From the NCBI GenBank assembly GCA_030740435.1, contig JASLXG010000204.1:1-38525 (forward strand): DNA of 38,525 nt, read 5' to 3'. Source of the DNA: Alphaproteobacteria bacterium (GTDB taxonomy: Bacteria > Pseudomonadota > Alphaproteobacteria > UBA2966). The translations under genes and the position numbers were made by a program. The number at the start of each line of letters is the position of its first letter. Positions within the stretch are counted from its first letter, which is position 1. This document shows, in pieces, positions 1-8,511 of the stretch. A model generated the notes under the pieces. The model saw nothing but the letters and a program-made list of their open reading frames with translations, was not told where the DNA came from and did no database searches.

Positions 1-661
1 TTTTTTGCAGCAGCGCAGTGTAATCCCCTTGCTTGCGGCTGCCGTAGTTCTCGGCGAGCACTATCTCGAGGCCGAGCTCTTTGGCCCACTTTTCCACGCC
101 CTTGCGGGTCATGCGCGGGAAAAGAGAGTCTTCGCCGATGACGGCGATGCGCTTGACGCCGATGTCCTTGGCAAGATGAAGTGCGCCTTTCTGGTAGTTC
201 TCGGCGTAGTCGATGGTGTTGAATACGTACTTTCTGCCTTTTTCCCAAATAACGGACGAGGCGGCAGCAAATGTAATCATGGGCATCTTGTACCGCTCGG
301 AAATATTGGCAACCGCATCGGTGATCCCGCTTGAATAAGGAGAAGAAATGATGTCGACCTTGTCATCGGTAATCAGCTTCTCATAGAGCTTGATGGCGGT
401 CTGCTTGTCCGACTTGTCGTCCAGGTACTTGATCTTGACTGTATGGCCCAGGAGCCCCCCGCGTTTGTTCACATCCTCGACCCACAGCTTGATCGAATTG
501 AGGCTCCGGCCGGCCGGTTCGGAATAACGGCCGGTCTGTGAAATTGCACCACCGATCAAAACCGTGTTGTCGCCGCGGTGATCGGCAAGCGCGCCATGCG
601 CCGCGGTCAGGCCGGCGACCAACAGGGCCCCCGACAAAAGTTTCGGCAGTAAGTGGTTCAT
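1..661 (-). CDS. ABC transporter substrate-binding protein, branched-chain amino-acid type (3' end outside window)
   Basis: Periplasmic solute receptor of the Leu/Ile/Val (Peripla_BP_6) class, which would deliver an amino acid, amide or similar solute to a LivHMGF-type permease. The visible 220 residues begin with a signal peptide (MNHLLPKLLSGALLVAGLTA, likely cleaved after ALA). The family's first lobe follows: VLIGGAISQTGRYSEPAGRS, then a WVEDVNKRGGLLG segment and SSPYSSGITDAVANISERYK. The start is fixed by AGGGGAG upstream of the ATG at 661. The C-terminal half lies beyond position 1. The only other transporter piece nearby is the decayed ATPase at about 870-1184, on the opposite strand. 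The ligand cannot be read from sequence. Confidence 0.9.
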   Translation of the reverse strand, partial: MNHLLPKLLSGALLVAGLTAAHGALADHRGDNTVLIGGAISQTGRYSEPAGRSLNSIKLWVEDVNKRGGLLGHTVKIKYLDDKSDKQTAIKLYEKLITDDKVDIISSPYSSGITDAVANISERYKMPMITFAAASSVIWEKGRKYVFNTIDYAENYQKGALHLAKDIGVKRIAVIGEDSLFPRMTRKGVEKWAKELGLEIVLAENYGSRKQGDYTALLQK

Positions 662-869
662 CGCTTCAGCTCCCCTGTTCGTGGCCGTGCGCATGTCTTC
701 AAGCATCCGCTTAGACCACAGCGTGAATAGGACCGGTACAGAATATCAGGTATCAATCGGCGTATTTCCAGCAAAATAGACTACGTCCTTTGCGGCCGAT
801 TGTACATTACCGCGGTGGCGCCACGTTTCGCGCCGCCGGCGGCGATTTGGCGCTCTTGTCGATGGCCGT
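662..869. other. intergenic stretch upstream of the binding-protein gene
   Basis: This non-coding stretch separates the minus-strand binding-protein gene from a plus-strand ATPase remnant. It should carry the binding-protein promoter. I see no convincing -35/-10 pair, hairpin or repeat in it, and no recognisable coding remnant. Confidence 0.4.
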
Positions 870-1184
870 CAGTTGCGCTTTGGCGGTCGGGGGGAATCGG
901 CGGATTGCCAGCGCCGCGCCCTGGTCATGGCGCCCGAAGTGCTGCCGGTCGACGAGCCCTCGATCGGCCTCGAGCCGCGCTTCATCGACATGGTCTTCGA
1001 GATCCTCGACGATCTGCAGAACACGGAAGGCACGACCATCATCATGATCGAGCAGAACGCCAAGAAGGGTGTCGAATTCGCCGACATCGGCTATGTTTTG
1101 CTCTCGGACCAGGTGGCCATCGCCGGTTCGGGCGACGAGCTTTTGCAAGACCCCCAGGTCGGCCGCCTTTTCCTGGGCGGCTGA
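870..1184 (+). pseudogene. remnant of a LivF-type ABC transporter ATPase (C-terminal part)
   Basis: Only the last 90 or so residues of an ATP-binding subunit of a branched-chain amino-acid ABC transporter remain. What survives: a Walker B region read as ALVMAPEVLPVDEPSIGLEP, the switch region TTIIMIEQNAKKG with its H-loop degraded, and the LivF-type ending GDELLQDPQVGRLFLGG, followed by a stop. The Walker A half is absent. The ABC signature is scrambled: an SGG occurs in another frame at about 888-898, suggesting a frameshift or deletion junction there. LivF is usually about 235 residues. A functional protein is unlikely. It is probably a relic of the transporter that used the neighbouring binding protein. 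Confidence 0.8.
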
Positions 1185-1234
1185 AGGGCGGCATAGGGCG
1201 GCACTCTTACGCTGAGGTGTTGGGCCGGAACGGC

Positions 1235-2569
1235 ATGAATGAAGGCGCCGCAATTCTCGCCATCGGCGATATCCACCTTGGTACGGCCTGTTCGGGCCTG
1301 CCTGACGAGATTGCCGCCCTGGGTCTCGACCCCAGTGAACTGACGCCCGCCGCCGCGCTTGAGCTTTCGGTCGATTTTGCCCTTGCCGAGAAAGTCGACG
1401 CCGTGCTGTTTGCCGGCGACGTCGTGGAAAGCACGAATGCCAGGTTCGAGGCCATGCCGTCGCTCGAGGTGGGCGTCCGGCGGCTGGTGGAGGCCGGCAT
1501 CGCGGTCGTCGCCGTGGCCGGCAACCATGACGTCGAAGCCTTGCCCCGGCTGGCCACCCTGATCGAGGGCTTCAGCCTGCTGGGCGCCGCTGGCCAGTGG
1601 CAGGCGAGGGCGATAACGAAGAACGGCCGCCAGGTTGCCGAGATCGTCGGCTGGTCTTTTGGCGAGCGCTTCGTGCGTGAAAGCCCGGTTGCGCGGCTTC
1701 TGAAGGAGCCGCTCGAAGCGCCATCGGCAGCCATCCCGAGGATCGGTTTGCTGCATGCCGATCTCGACGCGGCCGGCGGGCACTACGCGCCGGTCAGACG
1801 GGCCGAGCTTGAAAATACCGGCTTCGAGGCCTGGTTACTCGGCCACATCCACAAGCCTTCTCTCGACAGTCTGTCGGCGGCGCCGGCGTCCCGGCCCATC
1901 GGCTACCTGGGCTCCCTCATTGCGCTCGATCCCTCGGAGACGGGCCCACACGGTCCATGGCTGGTGACAGTAGCCAAAGACGGCAAGCTTCGGCTGGAGC
2001 AGGTGCCGCTCGCGCCTCTTCGCTGGGAGCACATCGATGTTTCCATCGACGGGCTCGAGCTTGCCGAGGACGTACCCGACAGAATCCTGGACGAGGCAGC
2101 AAACTATGTTCGCCTGCTCGGCGAAACCGATAGCGCCCCCCGCGCCCTTGGGCTGCGCGTGCGGCTGACGGGGGCCAGCAGCCAATACGCGGAAATCCGG
2201 CGACTTATGGCGGGCAGCGATTGGCGCTCGCTGAGGCGTGTCGTTGACGACACCGCGGTCTTCGTCAACAAGATTTTCGATGCCATGGAGTTGCCGCTCG
2301 ACCTGGTGAGAATTGCCGCGGGAGACGATCCGGCAGCCCTGATGGCGCAACGCGTCTTGATACTTCAGCAAAACGGGAATGGCTCGCGGACCCTGCTCGA
2401 AAAGGCGCGGGCCCAATTGCGCAAGGTGGCCCAGGAGGATCTTTGGTCGCCCCTTCAGGATCATCGCCACGCCAGCGACCCGCTTGCGGACAATGCCTTG
2501 CGCGAGATGCTAATCCGGGCCGGCAAGGCGGCCCTGAACGCCATGCTGTCCGGGAGCGATCCGGCGTGA
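1235..2569 (+). CDS. SbcD/Mre11-like metallophosphoesterase (DNA exonuclease family)
   Basis: Calcineurin-like phosphoesterase of 444 residues, related to the SbcD/YhaO/Mre11 nucleases that work with an SMC-type ATPase at DNA ends. The metal-binding motifs appear in order: GDIHLG near residue 11, GDVVES near 62 (GDxxD-like), GNHDVE near 95, LLHADLD near 175, and GHIHKP near 204. I chose the ATG at 1235 because it lies just before the first motif; longer upstream reading is out of keeping with the family. The stop overlaps the GTG start of the next gene (GTGA), so the two are translationally coupled, as for sbcDC-type pairs. Nuclease polarity and substrate are not predictable. The alternative reading is a B. 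subtilis YhaO-type protein of unknown role. Confidence 0.88.
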   Translation: MNEGAAILAIGDIHLGTACSGLPDEIAALGLDPSELTPAAALELSVDFALAEKVDAVLFAGDVVESTNARFEAMPSLEVGVRRLVEAGIAVVAVAGNHDVEALPRLATLIEGFSLLGAAGQWQARAITKNGRQVAEIVGWSFGERFVRESPVARLLKEPLEAPSAAIPRIGLLHADLDAAGGHYAPVRRAELENTGFEAWLLGHIHKPSLDSLSAAPASRPIGYLGSLIALDPSETGPHGPWLVTVAKDGKLRLEQVPLAPLRWEHIDVSIDGLELAEDVPDRILDEAANYVRLLGETDSAPRALGLRVRLTGASSQYAEIRRLMAGSDWRSLRRVVDDTAVFVNKIFDAMELPLDLVRIAAGDDPAALMAQRVLILQQNGNGSRTLLEKARAQLRKVAQEDLWSPLQDHRHASDPLADNALREMLIRAGKAALNAMLSGSDPA

Positions 2570-5500
2570 GACTCAAGCGACTTGCCGTCAACCGGCTGCC
2601 CGGAATCAGCCAGTCCTTCGAGATCGAACTGGCGGAGGCCGGATTCCACGTCGTTTTCGGGCCCAACGGGATCGGCAAATCGAGCATTTGCCGGGCCGTC
2701 GAGAGTTTGTATTGGCAAGACCGCGGGCCGGAGCCGCCAACCTCGGTCAGCGGCGAGTTCGAGTTGGACGGCGAAACCTGGTGGGCCGAGCGCGAGGGCC
2801 CGCGGCTGCGCTGGCAGCGCGGCGGCGAGGACAGCCTGGCGCCGGACCTACCCCCTTCCCACACCCGCCATTGTTTTTTCCTGCGCCTCCTTGACCTGAT
2901 GGATCTCTCGCCGCATGGCACCCAAGACATCGCCTCCGAGATCCGCCGCCAGATGTCGGGCGGTTTCGATCTCGATCAGATCACCACGGACCTCTTTGCC
3001 GGCGCCGGCCCACGCCACGGCCGCAGCGAGTGGAAGGATTTCAACAGGGCATCGCTTGAGATCCAGGATGCCGAGGGAAGGCAGTCGGGCCTTCAGCGCC
3101 GCGCCGACCAACTGCAATCCCTGAACAGGGAACTCGTCGAGGCGGACCAGGGCGCGCATCGCCTGCCGGCTCTGGAACGCGCTCTCGGGCTTGCCGGGCG
3201 TCGCCAAGAACTTGCCGCCATCGAACAAGAGATGGCGATCCTGCCCGGCGCCCTGGCCAAGCTTGGCGGCAATGAGGTCGAGGAAATCGAGCGACTGCAG
3301 GCCCAGGTCGATGAGCTTGGCGAACGATCACGCGAGCTGCAAAAGCAGATGCACGATGCCAGCCAGGCGCAACGGGATATCGCGCTGCCGGGGATTTTGG
3401 AAGCTGGCGAACTTGCGGCCTGGCAGTCCAAGGCGAGCGAACTCGGCCGCTTGGAATTGGCGCTCCAGGCGGCCGCAACCGACAATCGCAGTTGTCTGGC
3501 CGAGCTTGCCGCGGCGCTCTCCGCCATGGGCGGCGGCGAGGTCGATGAGGTTGAGCTGAACCTCGATGACCATGGCCAATTGTTCGAATTCCTGCGCGAC
3601 GCCGAAGCCCACAAGGCCAGGACCGGGGTCGTCGAAGAAAGGCTGCGCCTTTTGTCGCAGCTCGGCGGCCCCGAAGGCAATCAGCACAACCTCGACAAAA
3701 TTCGCGATGCCGCGGATGTCTTGCGTTCCTGGCTGCGGGCGCCAGCGGCCCAATCCCTAGGCGGCCGCATCCGGGCGCGGCCATACTGGCTGGGCTTCGC
3801 TTGTGTCCTGGTTGTTGCGGGCGCCGCGCTGGGCCTCGCTGTCGATCCGCTGTTCGCCGTGCTCATGGCCATCGCTGCCGGCGTGGCCGGGCCGGTGCTG
3901 CTGCCGAGCAATCCGGGAGCCCGCGATGGCGGGCGCAAAACCGCCGAGGAGAGGTTCGCAAACCTCGGTCCCGAGGGGCCCGATATTTGGGACATTCCCT
4001 CCGTCGAGTCCCGCTTGCGCCAACTCGAGGGCGAGGCCGCAACCCTTGACGCGCATTTGCGGCGCGAGCGCGATCGTGACGTGGAACGGCAAACCCTCAA
4101 GAACGAGCTGGAAGGCTTGGCGGCGACGGAAACTGGCCTCGAGGCCAGGAGGCAGAGCCTGCAAGACGGCCTCAAACTTGCCGCCATCCGGCCCGATACG
4201 GAACTCGTCGATTTTGCCCGAGGGCTCGATCAGCTCCGCTCAGCCCGGCGCAAGCAGGTAGGTGCCGCGGCCAAGGTTGCCGACCTTGAAGCCAGGCACA
4301 CGGCGCTGCTCGAGGAAATGGCCCGCATCCTCGAAGACCACGGCGAGGCAGTGCCGACAGATGCCGCAACGGCCGGGGCGCGGCTCGACAACCTGGATAG
4401 GCGTAATACGCGCCTGATCCAGGCCCAGACCGACCAACGACGGGCCGCTGAGCAACTGGAGCAGGTTGCCGGCGATCAGGCCGCGGCCGGCAAATCGCTG
4501 CGGCGCATCTACGGCCGAGCGGAGCTCGAGGACGGTGATTTGCCTGGCCTCAAGGCGCTGTTGAATTCGTTGCCCCACTATGCCGGGCTGAAGCACGCCG
4601 CCCAACGCCTGGCAAGTCAGAATGAGCTTGATCGGGCCGAGCTTGGCAAGGCCGAGGAAGCCGAACTGGCCGAAGGCAACGCCCCGGCGCTCGAGCAGTT
4701 GCATGGCGAACTTTCCCAAAAGGCCGGCAAGGCCGGAGAATTGCGGGGCGAGATAGCCGAGATCAAGGCGCAGGTGGAGGCTGCCAGAAGCACCAGCAAT
4801 GTTCAGGATCTGCTTTCCCTGCGCGAGCAGGCCCGGACGAAATTGCAGGACCGCCGCTTTGAGGCGCTGTTCGAGGGCGCCGGAAGGTTTCTTGTTGGGG
4901 CCGTCGAGGAGGAACACGAGCAAACCCAGATGCCGCGCGTTTTCGAGCGCGCTCGCAACCATTTTTCGGCTTTTACCCATCATGGCTATGAACTTCGTTT
5001 GGCCAAACAGGGCCAGACGCCACGCCTGATCGCAAGCGATCTGGCGAGCGGCGAGGGGCGGGGCCTGGACGAACTTTCAGACGGCACCCGAACCCAGTTG
5101 CTGTTGGCGGCGCGACTGGCTTTCGCCGAGGAAGTCGAGGGCGGCAAAACCCTGCCCTTGTTCCTCGACGAGGCGCTCGACCAAAGCGATCCGGCGCGGT
5201 TTGCCGCCATGGTGCGCAGTCTCGGCCGGGTGGCAAAGGATCAGCAACGCCAGATCTTTTATTTCACCAGCGATCCTCTCGATATCGATCGAATCCAGCA
5301 GGCCCTGGCCGAAGAGAACTGCGAAAAGGCCACTTCCAGCGATTTGGGCCTGATTCGCACAAAGGCGGCAAGCGTCAGCGGGCCGGGGGCGCTTAAGGTC
5401 GGGCCGAGATCTTCGGTCCCGGCCCCCAACGGGGCCTCAAGCGAGGAATATGGAGCCAAACTTGGTGTCCCGGTACTGCGACCAGCCCAGGGTTTTGCCG

Positions 5501-6048
5501 CGCAGCATTTTTTCTATGTGCTTTGGGACGAGTTGGACTTGCTGCATGATTTCCTGGTGCACGGCATCGAGCGGGCGGGCCGATGGAAAACGGTTTCGGG
5601 CACCGCGCTGGCCGACAAGCTGGGCTCGCGCTCGCTATCTTCGCGGCAGATCGCCTTGCGGCTGGACTTGCTCGAGGTCTTTTGCGAGTTGTGGAAGCAA
5701 GGCAGAGGCCGGCCCGTCGATCGCCAGGCTCTCGAAAACAGCGCCGCCGTGACCGAGCGTTACCTCGATGACGTCGTGGCCATCGCCGCTGAATTAGGCG
5801 GCGATCCCGAGCGGCTTCTCGCCGAACTTGCGGAGAAAAAGGATCCCCGCCTGAGAGGCTTCCGAAGCGCCAGTTTCGACCAGCTGGAACGATACCTGCA
5901 CGACCACGGCTACCTCGACGACCAGCCCATCCTGACCGGGGACGAACTGCAGCTGCGCGCCTTGACCAGCCCGGCAGCCAACGAACTGGCCGCCGGCCCG
6001 GCCGGCGAATGTTTGCACCGCTGGTGGAATTGGGCCGCTCAGGCGTAA
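2566..6048 (+). CDS. SMC/SbcC/YhaN-like coiled-coil ATPase with mid-protein membrane segments
   Basis: A 1160-residue ATPase, partner of the phosphoesterase upstream. The N-terminal half-site has Walker A GPNGIGKSS at residues 32-40. Long Glu/Ala/Leu-rich coiled coils follow on both sides of a hydrophobic stretch (about 406-446, two likely membrane helices, from PYWLGFACVLVV). The C-terminal half-site has an ABC-type signature LSDGTRTQLLLAARL near 838 and Walker B LPLFLDEALDQSD near 864. This order and the central membrane hairpin match YhaN rather than classic SbcC with its zinc hook; I see no CxxC hook. About 200 further residues after the ATPase head (about 960-1160) look helical and unfamiliar. 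The GTG at 2566 starts the conserved RLKRLAVNRLPG; the open frame extends upstream only because it overlaps the phosphoesterase. Confidence 0.87.
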   Translation: MRLKRLAVNRLPGISQSFEIELAEAGFHVVFGPNGIGKSSICRAVESLYWQDRGPEPPTSVSGEFELDGETWWAEREGPRLRWQRGGEDSLAPDLPPSHTRHCFFLRLLDLMDLSPHGTQDIASEIRRQMSGGFDLDQITTDLFAGAGPRHGRSEWKDFNRASLEIQDAEGRQSGLQRRADQLQSLNRELVEADQGAHRLPALERALGLAGRRQELAAIEQEMAILPGALAKLGGNEVEEIERLQAQVDELGERSRELQKQMHDASQAQRDIALPGILEAGELAAWQSKASELGRLELALQAAATDNRSCLAELAAALSAMGGGEVDEVELNLDDHGQLFEFLRDAEAHKARTGVVEERLRLLSQLGGPEGNQHNLDKIRDAADVLRSWLRAPAAQSLGGRIRARPYWLGFACVLVVAGAALGLAVDPLFAVLMAIAAGVAGPVLLPSNPGARDGGRKTAEERFANLGPEGPDIWDIPSVESRLRQLEGEAATLDAHLRRERDRDVERQTLKNELEGLAATETGLEARRQSLQDGLKLAAIRPDTELVDFARGLDQLRSARRKQVGAAAKVADLEARHTALLEEMARILEDHGEAVPTDAATAGARLDNLDRRNTRLIQAQTDQRRAAEQLEQVAGDQAAAGKSLRRIYGRAELEDGDLPGLKALLNSLPHYAGLKHAAQRLASQNELDRAELGKAEEAELAEGNAPALEQLHGELSQKAGKAGELRGEIAEIKAQVEAARSTSNVQDLLSLREQARTKLQDRRFEALFEGAGRFLVGAVEEEHEQTQMPRVFERARNHFSAFTHHGYELRLAKQGQTPRLIASDLASGEGRGLDELSDGTRTQLLLAARLAFAEEVEGGKTLPLFLDEALDQSDPARFAAMVRSLGRVAKDQQRQIFYFTSDPLDIDRIQQALAEENCEKATSSDLGLIRTKAASVSGPGALKVGPRSSVPAPNGASSEEYGAKLGVPVLRPAQGFAAQHFFYVLWDELDLLHDFLVHGIERAGRWKTVSGTALADKLGSRSLSSRQIALRLDLLEVFCELWKQGRGRPVDRQALENSAAVTERYLDDVVAIAAELGGDPERLLAELAEKKDPRLRGFRSASFDQLERYLHDHGYLDDQPILTGDELQLRALTSPAANELAAGPAGECLHRWWNWAAQA

Positions 6049-7493
6049 CCGGGCGGCGGCTGGAAGCCGGCGATTTGCTTCGCCGTCAGCTTGCAAAATT
6101 CGATGGCCGTGCGGTCCTCGCCCTCCGCCGCCACGGCCTGCAGGCCCAGCGGCAGGCCCGCGGCCGTGAGGCCGGCCGGGGCCACCGTCGAGGGCAGATA
6201 GACCATACCGGGAAAGCCGGCCCAGAAGAGCTGATCGGTGGTGGCCTGCTCACGCCCGTTGACGGTGATGGTGCGCTCAAAGCGCTCGCCGGCCTGATCG
6301 TGGGGCCAGGCCGCCGAGGAGGCGGCCGGGCAGAGCAGAATATCCCAGTCCTCGAAGAAGGCCGCCCATTTGTAGCGCATGGCCTGGCGTTCGTTGTCCC
6401 AGGCCAGCCATTGCCGGTGGGGCAGTCCGGCGGCCCGCGCCACCCGCGCCAGGTAGGCCGGATCGTCGGCCGCCGTCTCGGCCCGGATCTGCTCGAAGAA
6501 GGCCAGTTTGTCGGGCCTGAGGCCGGGTGAGGTGGCGGCCCATCGCAGCATTGTGAAAACCTCGAAAGCACGCGCCGTGTCGATCTCGGGCCGCGCCGTA
6601 TGGCTGACCGTGGCGCCCGCCTTGGCCAGCTCGTCGGCGACGTTCTGCAGGCAATCCTGATAGGGCTGGTCGACCTCGGCCACGGCGTCGCTGAGCATCA
6701 CGGCAACGCGGAAATCCTTGAGCGCGGTGCGGCGCGGCGGTGCCAGCTCGATCTTCCAGGCGGCGGCTTGCAGGACGTCCGGCCCGGCCATGACCTCTAG
6801 TGCCAGTTCCAGGTCCTCGGCGCCGCGGGCCAGCGGTCCCACGGCGGCGATATCGGGCATGGTCAGCGCGCCGGGTTTGGCCTGGCCGCGCCCGGGCACG
6901 ATGCCGAATGTGGGTTTGTGGCCGAAAACGCCGCAATAGTGCGCCGGGTTGCGGATCGAGGCGCCGATGTCGCTGCCCGCCTCCAGGCCGGTCAGGCCGG
7001 CCGCCAGGGCCGCCGCCGAGCCGCCCGACGAGCCGCCCGGGGTCAACGCCAGGTCCCAGGGATTGTTGGTGGTGCCGTGGATGGCGTTGAAGCTTTGCCA
7101 ATCGGCCAGGTCGAGCGGCACGTTGGTCTTGCCGAAAATCACCGCCCCGGCATCGAGCAGGCGCTGCACGACCACGGCGTTGGTCGTGGGAACGTTGTTC
7201 TGGAGGGCGGGATCGCCCCAGGTGGTGGGACTGCCGGCCAGGTCGTAGGATTCCTTCACGGTCATCGGCAGGCCGTGCAGCGCTCCCCAATCATCTCCCC
7301 GGGCAAGCGCCGCGTCGGCCGCCCGGGCACGTTCGCGGGCGGCGTCTGTGTCCATCCAGATGATGGCGTTGAGCTTGGGATTATGGGCCTCGACGCGGGC
7401 CAGGAAATGCTCGAGCAACTCGGCGGCGCCGATCTCTCCCGCCTTGATGCGCCGCACCAATTCGTGTGCCGGGGCAAAATGCAGCTCCGTCAT
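6039..7493 (-). CDS. amidase-signature family hydrolase
   Basis: Serine amidase of 484 residues that would hydrolyse a carboxamide, such as an aryl or alkyl amide; the substrate is unknown. The Ser-cisSer-Lys triad is in place: Lys80 in LPMTVKESYD, the Ser155/Ser156 pair in PGGSSGGSAAAL, and nucleophile Ser179 in GSDIGASIRNPA (one Gly of the usual GGSIR is Ala). Length is normal. The start at 7493 (MTELHFAPAHEL) matches the usual family N-terminus; the open frame continues upstream without homology. It is convergent with the SMC-like gene, overlapping it by 10 bases. The VOC gene upstream on the same strand lies 32 bases away, so the two are probably co-transcribed. GatA is excluded by the absence of gatB and gatC. 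Confidence 0.9.
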   Translation of the reverse strand: MTELHFAPAHELVRRIKAGEIGAAELLEHFLARVEAHNPKLNAIIWMDTDAARERARAADAALARGDDWGALHGLPMTVKESYDLAGSPTTWGDPALQNNVPTTNAVVVQRLLDAGAVIFGKTNVPLDLADWQSFNAIHGTTNNPWDLALTPGGSSGGSAAALAAGLTGLEAGSDIGASIRNPAHYCGVFGHKPTFGIVPGRGQAKPGALTMPDIAAVGPLARGAEDLELALEVMAGPDVLQAAAWKIELAPPRRTALKDFRVAVMLSDAVAEVDQPYQDCLQNVADELAKAGATVSHTARPEIDTARAFEVFTMLRWAATSPGLRPDKLAFFEQIRAETAADDPAYLARVARAAGLPHRQWLAWDNERQAMRYKWAAFFEDWDILLCPAASSAAWPHDQAGERFERTITVNGREQATTDQLFWAGFPGMVYLPSTVAPAGLTAAGLPLGLQAVAAEGEDRTAIEFCKLTAKQIAGFQPPPGYA

Positions 7494-7525
7494 AAGGTGT
7501 GCTCCCGCTCGGAGGATGGCTGGCT

Positions 7526-8377
7526 TCAGTCGGAGGCAAATTCCAGGATGACGCCGCAGGCTTCTTCCGGAGCGACGCGGACGACGCCGTCGTCGGTGCG
7601 CAGGTAGGGCACGGAGCCGGCCTCGAGGCAGGCCACTGTGGCGTCGGTGTCCGCCACCCGCAGGCTGAGCGCGGCGATCCAGGGCAGCGCCAGGTCTTCG
7701 GCCACCTTGATGCCGGGGTAGAGCAGACCGAGGTCGGTCGGCGTCACGAACATGATGCGGTCGCGGCCGGTGAAGACGGCCAGCGTGTCGTCCGTGGTCG
7801 AGCCGCTGCCGGCGCCGAAGATGGCCTCGTAGGGCTCGATCAGGCCCTCGGGATCGTCGACCACGACGGTCACCGCGGTAATGGCTTGGGCGCCGTTGGC
7901 GTGGACCTGCCATTCCGGGCGCCAGACCAAGGCCGGGTCGAGGTGCTGGGTCAGCATGAGCGTCAGGTTGGGCGTCGCCTCGGGCGGCAGGTGCAGCAGC
8001 CGAAAGCGCGGCTCGGCCGGGCCTTCGGGGAGCTCGAGCGTGCGCGAAAGATCCTCCGGTGCCGGGGCCGCCAGACCGGCAGCCGCCAGCGCCGCCGCCG
8101 CCTCGCCGGCGTCGTCGGTGGCCAGCGCCACGGCCGTCAGGCCCTGGCGGTGGTGCAGGAACTGGCGCAGCACCGGGTTGGCGGCGCTATCGTCGACGAT
8201 GCTCAAAAGCTCGATGTAGTTCTGCGGGAACATCAGGCAGGTGTTGGCCGTGCCCCAGCGCGGATGCCGGCCCATTGCACTCAGGGTGAAGCCCAGACGG
8301 GCAAAGCTCCGCCGCGCCGTTTCGAGATCGTGGACGCCCACGAGGCAGTGATCGATACCGTTGATGCCATTTGCCAT
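7526..8377 (-). CDS. VOC-superfamily (glyoxalase-like) protein
   Basis: A 283-residue member of the vicinal oxygen chelate fold, closest by eye to the Glyoxalase_3-type proteins. The N-terminal module is plain: IDHCLVGVHDLETARRSFAR, then a GFTLSAMGRHPRWGTANT stretch and a metal-ligand-like YIELL. A second module begins near ITAVTVVVDDPEGLIEPYEA. The enzymatic role, if any, is unknown. Members include glyoxalases, dioxygenases and epimerases. I chose the ATG at 8377 (MANGINGIDH); another in-frame ATG at 8398 is possible, and neither has a strong ribosome-binding site. It lies upstream of the amidase on the same strand and diverges from lsrF across about 134 bases. Confidence 0.75.
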   Translation of the reverse strand: MANGINGIDHCLVGVHDLETARRSFARLGFTLSAMGRHPRWGTANTCLMFPQNYIELLSIVDDSAANPVLRQFLHHRQGLTAVALATDDAGEAAAALAAAGLAAPAPEDLSRTLELPEGPAEPRFRLLHLPPEATPNLTLMLTQHLDPALVWRPEWQVHANGAQAITAVTVVVDDPEGLIEPYEAIFGAGSGSTTDDTLAVFTGRDRIMFVTPTDLGLLYPGIKVAEDLALPWIAALSLRVADTDATVACLEAGSVPYLRTDDGVVRVAPEEACGVILEFASD

Positions 8378-8511
8378 GGCCGCATTCTCGGGTGCCATGA
8401 GGGCGCTGTAAAGGGTGACGAGAAGCGCGCCGCCCCGTTCTTGCCCCGCTACCACGGGCGGCCTATTGTCGGCGGGCAAAATCAAGTCCACGCCCAGCCC
8501 GGAGAACGACC

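Noticed and set aside
2443-2565. Longer N-terminus for the SMC-like ATPase
   Set aside because: The extra 41 codons overlap the phosphoesterase and lack homology; the GTGA junction at 2566 matches the conserved ATPase start.
1235-6048. Calling the nuclease/ATPase pair a known phage-defence system or sbcCD proper
   Set aside because: The zinc hook of SbcC is not visible and no defence genes lie nearby; only the family level is supported.
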